DNA of 64,000 nucleotides from Ignavibacteria bacterium. Lineage in GTDB: Bacteria > Bacteroidota > Ignavibacteria > Ignavibacteriales > SURF-24. The position numbers and the translations under genes are program-made. This document shows, one piece after another, positions 37,072 to 45,275 of this stretch; within the stretch, counting starts at the first letter, position 1, and every line of letters begins with the position of its first letter. The stretch covers positions 84,999 to 148,998 of the forward strand of contig JAAXKQ010000012.1 of NCBI GenBank assembly GCA_025612245.1. Direction: 5' to 3'. The notes beneath the pieces were generated by a model that saw only the letters and a list, made by a program, of their open reading frames with translations, had not been told where the DNA came from and ran no database searches.

Positions 37072-37716
37072 TCAGGCTTTAATTTCCTGGAGCAATTCTT
37101 CGGCTACTTTGTCTACCGGCATGGTGCCGTCGACATACTTGAGCCTTCCCTGTGAAGTGTAATATTCCAGAACGGGTTTAGTTGTGGAGTGGAAAACCTT
37201 CAGCCTGTTGCGTATGACTGATTCTTCGTCGTCTTTTCTCTTAAAGAAGCTGTCTATGCCGTTGCACTTTGGGCAAATCTTCAGGTCCCTAAGGTCGCTG
37301 ATATTGAAGATATTGCCACAGATTTTGCACGTCAGCCTGTTTGTAAGTCTTTGAACAATGACTTCATCATCCACGTCAATTGCCAGAAAGTACTGGCTGT
37401 CTACAGGGAGGCTCTTGAGGATTTCGTCCAAAAGTCTGGCCTGCTCCAAAGTTCTTGGATAACCGTCCAGTATGAAGCCTTTTTCGCAGGATTTATCTGA
37501 AAGGACATCTTTAACGATACCTGCCATTATATCATCAGGTACCAGGTTACCGCTTTCAACGAGTTTCTTGGCTTCCAGTCCCAAAGCAGTTTCATTTTTT
37601 ATAGCGTTTCTTAAAATGTCTCCCGTTGAAATGTGCGGGATATCAAGCTTCTCGGAGAGGATATGTGCCTGAGTCCCTTTGCCAACTCCAGGAGCCCCAA
37701 AGATAACTATTCGCAT
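37072..37716 (-). CDS. adk: Adenylate kinase
   Basis: Interconverts ATP+AMP and 2 ADP. P-loop GAPGVGKGTQA at residues 7-17, the AMP-binding part HISTGDILRNAI, LDGYPRTLEQA, and a lid domain with four cysteines in the zinc pattern CKICG...CPKC (about 135-160), as in Gram-positive and many Bacteroidota enzymes. 214 residues. It is not in the usual secY-adk ribosomal cluster; here it is downstream of tadA with a 76-bp gap. Confidence 0.96.
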   Translation of the reverse strand: MRIVIFGAPGVGKGTQAHILSEKLDIPHISTGDILRNAIKNETALGLEAKKLVESGNLVPDDIMAGIVKDVLSDKSCEKGFILDGYPRTLEQARLLDEILKSLPVDSQYFLAIDVDDEVIVQRLTNRLTCKICGNIFNISDLRDLKICPKCNGIDSFFKRKDDEESVIRNRLKVFHSTTKPVLEYYTSQGRLKYVDGTMPVDKVAEELLQEIKA

Positions 37717-37792
37717 TTTTTTGTCCTGAATAATTTTTTCTAATTATATAATCTAATATAAATGAATTATACAATTAAATAAAATCCGGTGT

Positions 37793-38263
37793 CTAATTAT
37801 TGGAAGATCTTTTCTTCAGAAAGAACTCTTTCATCAGCCTCTGGCTCTCTTCGGCATAAATCCCGGAAAATACTTTCAGCTTGTGGTTCATTTTTCCGTC
37901 CTCTGCAATATTATACAAAGAGCCGCAGGCTCCGAATTTCGGTTCAAAAATAGAAAAGTAAAGTGAACTAATGCGGGCAGAAATCATTGCGCCCGTACAC
38001 ATGACGCAGGGTTCTACGTTTACGTATATGTCGCACTCATTAAGGCGCCAGTCGTGAAGAGTGTTTGCCGCAGAGGTAATTGCAAGGATTTCGGCATGAG
38101 CCGTAGGGTCTTTTAGTTTTTCGGTCTGGTTATAGCCCCGGCCGATGATCCTGTTCTTGTGAACTACCACTGCGCCAATCGGGACTTCATTTTCTTCCAG
38201 AGCCTTTTCAGCCTCACTTAAGGCGGCATACATAAACCTGTATGCTTCTTCTGAAAACAGCAT
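37793..38263 (-). CDS. tadA: tRNA adenosine(34) deaminase-type nucleoside deaminase
   Basis: Zinc deaminase converting A34 to inosine in tRNA-Arg(ACG). The zinc site is HAEILAI (His and proton-shuttle Glu) and PCVMCTGAM. 156 residues, cytosolic. The tRNA-Arg(ACG) gene, the expected substrate, lies about 60 bp upstream on the same strand, separated by a terminator. The C-terminal helix (RLMKEFFLKKR) fits TadA rather than cytidine or guanine deaminases. The neighbourhood makes the TadA call firm. Confidence 0.92.
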   Translation of the reverse strand: MLFSEEAYRFMYAALSEAEKALEENEVPIGAVVVHKNRIIGRGYNQTEKLKDPTAHAEILAITSAANTLHDWRLNECDIYVNVEPCVMCTGAMISARISSLYFSIFEPKFGACGSLYNIAEDGKMNHKLKVFSGIYAEESQRLMKEFFLKKRSSNN

Positions 38264-38276
38264 ATTTGCTCCCGGT

Positions 38277-38318
38277 TTAAAAAAAGAAATCCTGCCGTTT
38301 TATAGAAAGGGCAGGATC
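38277..38318 (-). terminator. Rho-independent terminator of tRNA-Arg
   Basis: On the minus strand: ATCCTGCC, a 13-nt loop, GGCAGGAT, then TTCTTTTTTT, starting 8 nt after the tRNA 3' end. It partly insulates tadA from the tRNA promoter. Confidence 0.85.
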
Positions 38319-38324
38319 ATTTTG

Positions 38325-38398
38325 TACACCCGTAGGGATTCGAACCCCAAACCTTCTGATCCGTAGTCAGATGCTCTATCCAGTTGAGCTACGGGTGC
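38325..38398 (-). tRNA. tRNA-Arg (anticodon ACG)
   Basis: 74-nt cloverleaf. Acceptor GCACCCG pairs with CGGGTGT (one G-U at the end); D-arm GCTC...GAGC; anticodon stem TCTGA/TCAGA with loop CTACGGA; T-arm GGGTTCGAATCCC with a short mismatch; discriminator A. The anticodon ACG reads CGU/CGC/CGA once A34 is deaminated to inosine. CCA is not encoded (the gene is followed by CAA). Confidence 0.95.
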
Positions 38399-38493
38399 AT
38401 CAAAAAATTGTTTTCAAATATAACATTTTAACGTTACAGATACAATAGTTCGCAAGGCCTAAAAAGGGCGTAAGTATTCTGAAAGTTCCGGAA

Positions 38494-38554
38494 AAATAAA
38501 AAAAGAGCCAAGAGCAGGAAGATTTTGTAGCTTCTACGGCAGAATTCTGCTCTT
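38494..38554 (-). terminator. Terminator of the PRC-barrel gene
   Basis: AAGAGCAG / CTGCTCTT stem with a nested GAAG/CTTC pair, followed on the minus strand by GGCTCTTTTTTTATTTTT. Confidence 0.65.
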
Positions 38555-38580
38555 AACTCTGTGTTTATTACGGGAATAAT

Positions 38581-38940
38581 TTATTCAATATCCCAGTAAG
38601 GACGGTAACCATAATAGCTGTATATATCGGAAACGAACTGCTGATCCGGGTTATCCGGCCAGTTATCTTTATCGAAACCCGGGGCATTTTCCAGCTTCTC
38701 CTTCGGAACATCCAGGTAAAATGCATGTTCTTCTGTAGAAAGCCTTAAAGACTCCCAGGGAATTGCAAAATATTTGTCGCCGATTCCAAGAAAGCCGCCA
38801 AAAGACAAAACTACATAGGCAATTCTGCCGGAATTAACGTCAATCATGATTTCTTCAATTTTTCCCAGGTCCTCGCCCATTGTATTTTTTACGTCATCAC
38901 CAGTAATGGTACTTGCCGATAATAAATGATAGTTTTTCAT
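38581..38940 (-). CDS. PRC-barrel domain protein
   Basis: A 119-residue protein with one PRC-barrel (about 5-80): LLSASTITGDDVKNTMGEDLG, EEIMIDVNSGRIAYVVLSFGG, then FAIPWESLRL. The C-terminal part is acidic and aromatic. PRC-barrel proteins of this kind are often induced by stress. I place the start at 38940 because an almost perfect SD (AAAGGAGGT) lies 5 nt upstream; the frame stays open for another 32 codons upstream, but those residues look non-coding. Next upstream on the same strand is an lmo0937-type membrane protein, a common partner in stress regulons. Confidence 0.85.
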   Translation of the reverse strand: MKNYHLLSASTITGDDVKNTMGEDLGKIEEIMIDVNSGRIAYVVLSFGGFLGIGDKYFAIPWESLRLSTEEHAFYLDVPKEKLENAPGFDKDNWPDNPDQQFVSDIYSYYGYRPYWDIE

Positions 38941-39040
38941 TCTACCTCCTTTGTGCTTTTTAAAATAGAGCCCGATGATCCTCTGTCTATAGGCAGGGAT
39001 TGCTTTTACCCCTGTGAAAAGAGTCAAAATTAACAAAAGC

Positions 39041-39190
39041 CTATACTACCCGTCGTCCGCTGAAGAGTCTTACCAATGCAATTATTACTGCTACAACCAG
39101 CAGCAGATGAATCAGTCCACCAGCTGTTACTTTGAGGATAAGTCCCAGCAGCCAAAGCACAAACAATACTCCGATTATGGCCCAAATCAT
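39041..39190 (-). CDS. lmo0937-family small membrane protein (DUF5670)
   Basis: A 49-residue protein, easily missed because of its size. Two hydrophobic helices: IWAIIGVLFVLWLLGLIL and LIHLLLVVAVIIALVRLF, joined by KVTAGG and ended by SGRRVV. This matches the short conserved family known from Listeria lmo0937 and very common in Bacteroidota. The start ATG at 39190 has AGGAG seven bases upstream. It is 100 bp upstream of the PRC-barrel gene on the same strand. Function unknown; the family is often stress-induced. Confidence 0.88.
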   Translation of the reverse strand: MIWAIIGVLFVLWLLGLILKVTAGGLIHLLLVVAVIIALVRLFSGRRVV

Positions 39191-39467
39191 GTTGTACTCC
39201 TGTTGTTAATTAAACATAATTTAGAAATGCAGCATAAGCTTTCCGGAAATCATGCGTTATCCTTCTATTGGACTATGCTGCCTGTAAGAGAAATCAAGGA
39301 CTATCTCAAAACTAATCTTACTCAATGCGTCTCATATAATAGTATATCTTTTTTGTGTAATTTGTCAATGTTAAACAAAATAACTTGGATCGTAGAAAAA
39401 ACAGAGCCAAAAGCTATCCGATTCACATAAATTAGCTTATATTTATAGCTTAAATTTGAGACCTGGT

Positions 39468-41312
39468 ATGAAGCAGATTTTAAGAGAAAAAGAATTAGAA
39501 AGAGTAATTGAAAAGATAGGAAAAGTAAACTCAAAATTGCTCGCAATCGACAGGCGCTTTTCCTTGATCAGGCTTGGAGTCTTTTTAGCAGGCATTGGCC
39601 TGAGCATAATTCTTTTCACACTGAATAAGGGACTGCCCTCGGCCGCTACCTTTTTCCTTTGCCTTGCTAGCCTTCTTATTTTATCTGTCATGCACGGCAA
39701 AGTCATTCAAAAGCTGAAATTTTATAAAGTTGTTCTCTGGATTAAACAGTCGAATCTTGCAAGGCTGAAGCTGGACTGGGGGAATATCAGGAGTTATTCT
39801 TCGGCTTCTTTTAAGCCTGAGTTCAAGGAAAATGACCTGAACCTTTTAGGAGAAGAATCTCTTCATTTACTGCTCGATACGGCTACCTCAAAAGAGGGAA
39901 GCAGCCTGCTCAGGCAATGGCTGAATGAGCCTGAGCTTTCAGTGGAAAAGATCCGTGAAAAGCAGGAACTCGTCAAAGAGCTTGTTCATCAGGTCAAGTT
40001 CAGGGAAAGCCTCATCAGTTCTGCCTTGCTCTCAGGAAAAATTTTCGACGGGGCGGGAATGCTGGCCTGGATTAAAAAAGAAAGCGTGGAAAAAGAAAAG
40101 AAGCTGAAACTTTTAACATCGGTTTTGTCAGTCCTGGCAGCCATAAATTTACTCTTTATTGTCCTCTACATCATGCACATTATCCCGGGCTACTGGCCCG
40201 TTTCCACGCTGTTATACTTTTCTGTCTATTATATGAATCAAAAGCAAGTGGAGGGGATTCCCGAAGAGACGGACATTCTGAAAAAGGAGCTGGGTAGCTT
40301 AAGCCGCATATTTAATGCCATTGAATCGAACAGGTTCTCAAAATCACCGAGGCTGAAAGACCTATGCCGTCCATTCCTGAGAGAGGAGACCAGGCCATCT
40401 TTTACGATGAAAAAGGTTAACCGGATTATAAATGTCCTTTTATTCAGGAATAATCCTGTAATCTGGTTCTTAATAATTGCAGTTATTCCACTGGATTACA
40501 TTTATGCACTTGAGCTGGGAAAACTCAAAAGGAAAATATCTCTTCTGCTGCCTGAATGGTTAGAGGTTTGGTACAGGCTGGAAGCGCTCTCATCAATTGC
40601 CAATTTTGCTTACCTGAATCCAGGCTATATTTTCCCAAGAATTACCAAAGGCATAATAAATGACGGGAACAAGACTGCCTATTTGAGTGTCCAAGCGATG
40701 GGGCATCCGCTTATACCGGAAAAGAGAAGGGTTAGAAATGATTTTCATCTGGGTCCTTTAAATAGAATTAACCTTATTACCGGTTCAAATATGTCTGGTA
40801 AAAGCACGTTTTTAAGGACAATTGGAATAAATACAGCCCTTGGGCTTGCAGGAGCACCTGTTGATGCTGCAAAGATGGAATTTTGCCTCCTTAGGCTTTT
40901 TACATGCATTAAGGTAAGCGATTCTGTAACAGACGGGATCTCGTACTTTTATGCCGAAGTAAAAAGGTTAAAAAAACTGCTTGAATTGCTAGAAGAGGAA
41001 AATGATCTTCCGGTATTTTTCCTTATTGACGAAATCTTTAAGGGAACGAACAATGTTGAAAGGCTCATCGGAAGCAGGTCCTTTATCAAAGCTCTTGCGG
41101 GGAAAAACGGTTTCGGTGCAGTTACAACGCACGATTTGGAACTTACAAAGATTGCCGAAGAAATTTCTTCGGCAGAAAACTACCACTTCAGGGAGACAGT
41201 CTCTGAAAACATCATGAAATTCGATTACCTTTTAAGGCAGGGGCCTTGTCCAACGACAAATGCCCTGAAGATCATGAAGATAGAGGGGCTCCCGATTGAA
41301 GAAAATTTCTAA
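39468..41312 (+). CDS. Membrane-associated MutS-like ATPase
   Basis: A MutS-family protein of about 614 residues lacking the mismatch-recognition N-terminal domain. It has hydrophobic pairs at about 40-80 and again at 210-250 and 320-345, so it is probably membrane-bound. The core helical domain is followed by the MutS ATPase: Walker A GSNMSGKST, the ST motif DSVTDGISYFYAEVKRLK, Walker B FFLIDEIFKGTNNVERL, and TTHDLEL. It is known in Bacteroidota as a DNA mismatch repair protein MutS-like family of unknown function; it is not MutS or MutS2. I prefer the ATG at 39468; a TTG at 39456 adds four residues. Confidence 0.85.
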   Translation: MKQILREKELERVIEKIGKVNSKLLAIDRRFSLIRLGVFLAGIGLSIILFTLNKGLPSAATFFLCLASLLILSVMHGKVIQKLKFYKVVLWIKQSNLARLKLDWGNIRSYSSASFKPEFKENDLNLLGEESLHLLLDTATSKEGSSLLRQWLNEPELSVEKIREKQELVKELVHQVKFRESLISSALLSGKIFDGAGMLAWIKKESVEKEKKLKLLTSVLSVLAAINLLFIVLYIMHIIPGYWPVSTLLYFSVYYMNQKQVEGIPEETDILKKELGSLSRIFNAIESNRFSKSPRLKDLCRPFLREETRPSFTMKKVNRIINVLLFRNNPVIWFLIIAVIPLDYIYALELGKLKRKISLLLPEWLEVWYRLEALSSIANFAYLNPGYIFPRITKGIINDGNKTAYLSVQAMGHPLIPEKRRVRNDFHLGPLNRINLITGSNMSGKSTFLRTIGINTALGLAGAPVDAAKMEFCLLRLFTCIKVSDSVTDGISYFYAEVKRLKKLLELLEEENDLPVFFLIDEIFKGTNNVERLIGSRSFIKALAGKNGFGAVTTHDLELTKIAEEISSAENYHFRETVSENIMKFDYLLRQGPCPTTNALKIMKIEGLPIEENF

Positions 41313-41362
41313 GAGTGGACTAATTAACAGAAGCTATTAAATCAATTCCGGAATGTAAAAAA

Positions 41363-43210
41363 GTGAAGACAAAACTATTAATAATTTTTTTCCTGGCTTT
41401 CCTTACCAGTAGCACATTCTCACAGGCAAGGCATTTCAACTTTGCCTGGCTCAGCGACCTGCACGTAGGCAGCGCTACGGGAGAAGAGGACCTTAAAAGG
41501 TCCGTTGATGACATCAATAAATTCGACAATATCGGTTTTACAATCATATCCGGGGACATTTCCCAGAGCGGCAAAGGCAGCGATTTGAGGCTTGCTAAAT
41601 CCATTTTAGATAGCTTGAAGAAGCCTTATTATATTATTCCCGGGAATCACGATACCAAGTGGTCCGAATCCGGGGCCACAGATTTTAAGAAACTCTGGGG
41701 AAATGACCGCTTTGTTTTTCGCTATTCGGGTATTCTTTTCATCGGGCTTCACGAGGGGCCTTTGATGAGAATGGCTGACGGGCATTTTGCTCCCGAGGAT
41801 CTGCGCTGGCTTGATTCGACTCTTGCCGGAGTAGATAAAAATGAACCGATAATCTTTGTTACGCACTATCCCGTTGATTCACAGATTGATAACTGGTATG
41901 AATTTCTTAAACGCATTAAGCCGTTTAACGTAGAATGCATTCTTGTTGGGCACGGTCATGTAAACAAAAAGCTCGATTTCGAAGGAATAAGGGGGATAAT
42001 GGGAAGATCGAACCTTAGAGGAAATAAAGAAACAGGAGGCTATAACCTGGTTGAGGTGAAGCAGCATAACGCTTCTTTCAGGGAAAGGCTTACCGGGGCA
42101 AAAACACTCCCTGTATGGAATACTGTAGCTCTTGAAAAAGTAAATTATCTTGCAGACACTACGAAATATAAAAGACCGGATTATTCTGTAAACAAGACTT
42201 CTCCAATTAAAATGATGTGGAGAAAGGAAACAGGCTTCACAATTGCCTCGGCTCCCGCCCTGGGAAAGGATATTGTTGTGGAGGGAAATTCAAGCGGAAA
42301 CGTAACTGCATTTTCAATAAAAGACGGATTAGCGCTCTGGAGCTATAAGACGGACGGGGCTGTTTATTCATCCCCTTCAATTTCCGGCGAATTTGTAGTC
42401 TTCGGCTCTGCCGACAGCAACATTTACTGCCTTAACCTTAAGAGTGGGAAACTTCACTGGAAGTTTAAGACCGGTGCTGCTGTTGTTGCATGCCCGGTGG
42501 TTTCAAAAGGGAAGGTCTACATTGGAAGCAGCGACGGCAAGTTCAGGGCCTTGAGCCTGGAATCAGGGAATTTACTCTGGCAGTTCGATAAAATACAAGG
42601 CTTCGTTGAGGACAAACCTCTTTTGTACGAGGGAAAGGTTATCTTCGGCGCCTGGGATTCTTACCTTTATGCGCTTGACCAGAATGATGGCAGACTTCTT
42701 TGGAAATGGAATAACGGGAAAAATGAAATTCTCTATTCTCCCTCGGCCTGCTATCCGGTTGCTTCAATGGGAAAGATATTCATTGTCGCTCCTGACAGAT
42801 ACATGACTGCCCTTGATGCCAAAACAGGAAAGGCAATCTGGAGGACAAACAGGTATCTTGTGCGTGAATCCATCGGGATTTCGGAGGATGGAAAGTCTGT
42901 TTATGCACGCTGTATGACTGATACTGTTTTCTCCGTATCAGCTTTAGGGAATAGCTTTTCCCCCAAATGGATTTCAAACGTCAAGTACGGCTATGATATA
43001 GACCCCAATATGCCGGAGGAGAAAAACGGCGTGGTGTTCTTCGGGACAAAAAACGGCTTTGTCTATGCCCTCGATAAAAATACGGGAAAAACACTCTGGA
43101 CTTACCGTACGGGTACAGCTTTGGTAAATAATATTGCCGTAATCGATAAGAAAGATATTGTTGTAACGACAACCGATGGCAGCATTATGTATTTAAGATC
43201 CGGCATGTAA
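41363..43210 (+). CDS. Exported metallophosphoesterase fused to a PQQ-like beta-propeller
   Basis: 615 residues with a signal peptide (1-20, ending STFSQ). Residues ~25-240 form a calcineurin-like metallophosphoesterase with all metal motifs: LSDLHVG, ISGDISQ, PGNHDTK, VTHYP and GHGHVN. From ~285 to the end run about seven propeller repeats of the PQQ/YVTN type, with hallmark turns GLALWSYKTDG, GKLHWKFKTG, GNLLWQFD, GRLLWKWN, GKAIWRTN and GKTLWTYRTG. These fold as an 8-bladed-type propeller that need not bind PQQ. Probably periplasmic or outer-membrane associated. Substrate unknown. The start is GTG at 41363. Confidence 0.87.
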   Translation: MKTKLLIIFFLAFLTSSTFSQARHFNFAWLSDLHVGSATGEEDLKRSVDDINKFDNIGFTIISGDISQSGKGSDLRLAKSILDSLKKPYYIIPGNHDTKWSESGATDFKKLWGNDRFVFRYSGILFIGLHEGPLMRMADGHFAPEDLRWLDSTLAGVDKNEPIIFVTHYPVDSQIDNWYEFLKRIKPFNVECILVGHGHVNKKLDFEGIRGIMGRSNLRGNKETGGYNLVEVKQHNASFRERLTGAKTLPVWNTVALEKVNYLADTTKYKRPDYSVNKTSPIKMMWRKETGFTIASAPALGKDIVVEGNSSGNVTAFSIKDGLALWSYKTDGAVYSSPSISGEFVVFGSADSNIYCLNLKSGKLHWKFKTGAAVVACPVVSKGKVYIGSSDGKFRALSLESGNLLWQFDKIQGFVEDKPLLYEGKVIFGAWDSYLYALDQNDGRLLWKWNNGKNEILYSPSACYPVASMGKIFIVAPDRYMTALDAKTGKAIWRTNRYLVRESIGISEDGKSVYARCMTDTVFSVSALGNSFSPKWISNVKYGYDIDPNMPEEKNGVVFFGTKNGFVYALDKNTGKTLWTYRTGTALVNNIAVIDKKDIVVTTTDGSIMYLRSGM

Positions 43211-43233
43211 GAGCCGACATTAAAGCAAAAGTT

Positions 43234-43275
43234 TCCGGCTGATATCAATTCCTGTTATCAGCCGGATTAAAATTT
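43234..43275 (+). terminator. Hairpin terminator after the phosphoesterase-propeller gene
   Basis: TCCGGCTGATA, 11-nt loop, TATCAGCCGGA: a perfect 11-bp stem. The tail TTAAAATTT is only moderately T-rich. Confidence 0.6.
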
Positions 43276-43291
43276 CAGCGGGAAAATATTT

Positions 43292-44518
43292 ATGTCCATA
43301 CTTAATGAAAAAAGAAAAATTCTTGTAAGCTGTCCCCAGAGAATCTCTCCAATTCTAAAGGAGGAAGTTTCTCTTCTGGGCTACCCTGTAATTTCCGAGC
43401 AGGATACATTTGTAGAAACTCTGGGCAATTTGGAAGACGCCATGCGCCTTAACCTGTTCATTAGGACGGGGCACAGGGTGCTTTTATTCCTGGAAGAGTT
43501 CCCGGCTGCAAATCCTGATGCCCTCTATAAGGGCTTCTATGGCATAAAGTGGGAGGACTTTATTGAGAAGGACGGTTATATAAGTGTTTCTTCTTATGCC
43601 GAGCACGAGTCGGTAAAAGATACGAGGTTCCCCAACCTTAAGGCCAAAGACGCAATTGTGGACCGCTTCAGGGACAAATTCGGGAAGCGTCCGGATTCCG
43701 GTTCCGAAAGAAAGGGCGTTATGATTTACTTCTACTGGGTCAAGAACCACTGTTCTGTGTTCTTCGACACCTCCGGGGTCACACTTACAAAGAGGAACTA
43801 CAGAAAGATCCCCTTTAAGGCGCCCATGCAGGAGGCACTTGCCGCTGCAGTTTTAATTGCCGCAGGATGGAAAGGGGAGGGAAATTTTGTTAACCCTATG
43901 TGCGGAAGCGGCACGCTTGCAATTGAGGCGGCGCTTATGGGGCTTGACAAGGCCCCGGGACTTTTAAGAAGCGAATATGCATTTATGCACCTTAAGGGTT
44001 TTGACAGGGAAGCCTGGGCAAAAATCCGGCATGAAGCCAGGCTTCAGGGACGCAAGAGCCTGAATGGAAAGATCATCGCTACAGATATCAGCCGTGAGGC
44101 CATTAGGGCTTCAATTCAAAATGCCAAGACCGCAGGCGTGGATCACCTGATTGAGTTCAAGCTCTGCGATTTCCGCGATACCGAAATCCCCATGGGCGGG
44201 GGTACAGTCCTCCTGAACCCCGAATACGGTGAAAGGCTCGGGAAAGTAGCCGAACTTGAAGAGATTTATAAAGGAATAGGCGACTTCTTTAAAAAGAAAT
44301 GCCTTGGCTACAAGGGCTATGTTTTTACGGGCAACTTTGACCTGGCTAAGAAAATCGGCCTGAGAACAAAGCGCAGAATCCCTTTCTTTAACGGCAACAT
44401 CGACTGCAGACTCCTGGAATATGAGCTTTATGAAGGAAGCAGGAAGCCCGGCAAAGGAGGATCGGAGATAAGGGAAAATGAGGGAAAAATAGATAACCAA
44501 GAGGGTAAAGAGGAATAG
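43292..44518 (+). CDS. THUMP-domain RNA methyltransferase (RlmL/Trm14-like)
   Basis: SAM-dependent RNA guanine-N2 methyltransferase of the RlmL/TrmN family. A THUMP RNA-binding domain occupies about 50-160, and the Rossmann domain about 165-385 with motif I FVNPMCGSGTLAIEAAL and motif II ATDISREAI. The catalytic loop reads LNPEYGERLG; most relatives have NPPYGxR, so this is a variant of the N-P-P-Y loop. The tail (~385-408) is low-complexity and charged. E. coli RlmL modifies G2445 of 23S rRNA; that this does the same is inference. Confidence 0.86.
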   Translation: MSILNEKRKILVSCPQRISPILKEEVSLLGYPVISEQDTFVETLGNLEDAMRLNLFIRTGHRVLLFLEEFPAANPDALYKGFYGIKWEDFIEKDGYISVSSYAEHESVKDTRFPNLKAKDAIVDRFRDKFGKRPDSGSERKGVMIYFYWVKNHCSVFFDTSGVTLTKRNYRKIPFKAPMQEALAAAVLIAAGWKGEGNFVNPMCGSGTLAIEAALMGLDKAPGLLRSEYAFMHLKGFDREAWAKIRHEARLQGRKSLNGKIIATDISREAIRASIQNAKTAGVDHLIEFKLCDFRDTEIPMGGGTVLLNPEYGERLGKVAELEEIYKGIGDFFKKKCLGYKGYVFTGNFDLAKKIGLRTKRRIPFFNGNIDCRLLEYELYEGSRKPGKGGSEIRENEGKIDNQEGKEE

Positions 44519-44639
44519 CAGGACTTTAAGGCACAAAAGATACTTCGCGACTTTAACTTCTTTACTAATCTTTTTTATAAAATAAATAATTTCATTAACT
44601 TGGGACAACAAAAATACAAATTAAGGATTTTTTAGATAT

Positions 44640-45275
44640 ATGCAGGAATATAGTAATCTTAACCTGGTTGAACATCCTCTTTTACAAAGGGACCTTACAA
44701 TCTTAAGAGATAAAGATACGGACCAGAACCTCTTTAGAATTGCTTTAAGGAGAGTGTCCTCCATACTGGCCTTTGAGATAAGCAAAGGCTTCAAGGTTGA
44801 TACCTTTGAGATCGAAACGCCCCTTGAAACAACTACCGGTTATAAGCTGGCGCAGGAAATTGTGCTCGTCCCGGTCTTAAGGGCAGGCTTAAGCATGGTA
44901 AACGCTTTTCTGGAAATAATTCCCGAAGCCAAGGTAGGACACATTGGAATTCAGAGGAATGAAGTTACTCTTGAGCCGATTGATTATTATTATAAGACTC
45001 CCAAGAACATAGACCGTGCAAAGGTAATTCTCCTGGATCCCATGCTTGCAACCGGCGGAAGCGGTGCTGCGGCATTAAACTTCCTGAAGAACAGGGGTGC
45101 TGTTGAATGCATTTTTGCATGCCTGGTAGCCTCACCGCAGGGAATAAGAAAAATTGAAAGCGTACACCCCGATGTAAAAGTCTATGCAGCTGCTCTGGAC
45201 AGGACGCTGAATGACAAAGGCTATATTCTTCCGGGATTAGGAGATGCTGGTGACAGGACGTTCGGTACTTTGTAA
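44640..45275 (+). CDS. upp: Uracil phosphoribosyltransferase
   Basis: Salvage enzyme making UMP from uracil and PRPP. 211 residues. Motifs: EHPLLQRDLTILRD, VPVLRAGLSMVNAFL, HIGIQRNE and the PRPP loop LLDPMLATGGSG; the uracil-binding end reads YILPGLGDAGDRTFGT. It overlaps the next gene by 32 bp. Confidence 0.96.
   Translation: MQEYSNLNLVEHPLLQRDLTILRDKDTDQNLFRIALRRVSSILAFEISKGFKVDTFEIETPLETTTGYKLAQEIVLVPVLRAGLSMVNAFLEIIPEAKVGHIGIQRNEVTLEPIDYYYKTPKNIDRAKVILLDPMLATGGSGAAALNFLKNRGAVECIFACLVASPQGIRKIESVHPDVKVYAAALDRTLNDKGYILPGLGDAGDRTFGTL

Noticed and set aside
39014..39430. 138-codon plus-strand open frame
   Set aside because: Runs antisense across the real 49-residue membrane protein gene; composition (many Tyr/Gln/Cys) is unlike a protein, with no SD and no family.
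45244..45275. Frameshift or gene fusion between upp and the TPR-like gene
   Set aside because: Both frames have full-length, sensible products; the 32-bp overlap is simple and the upp C-terminus is the normal one.
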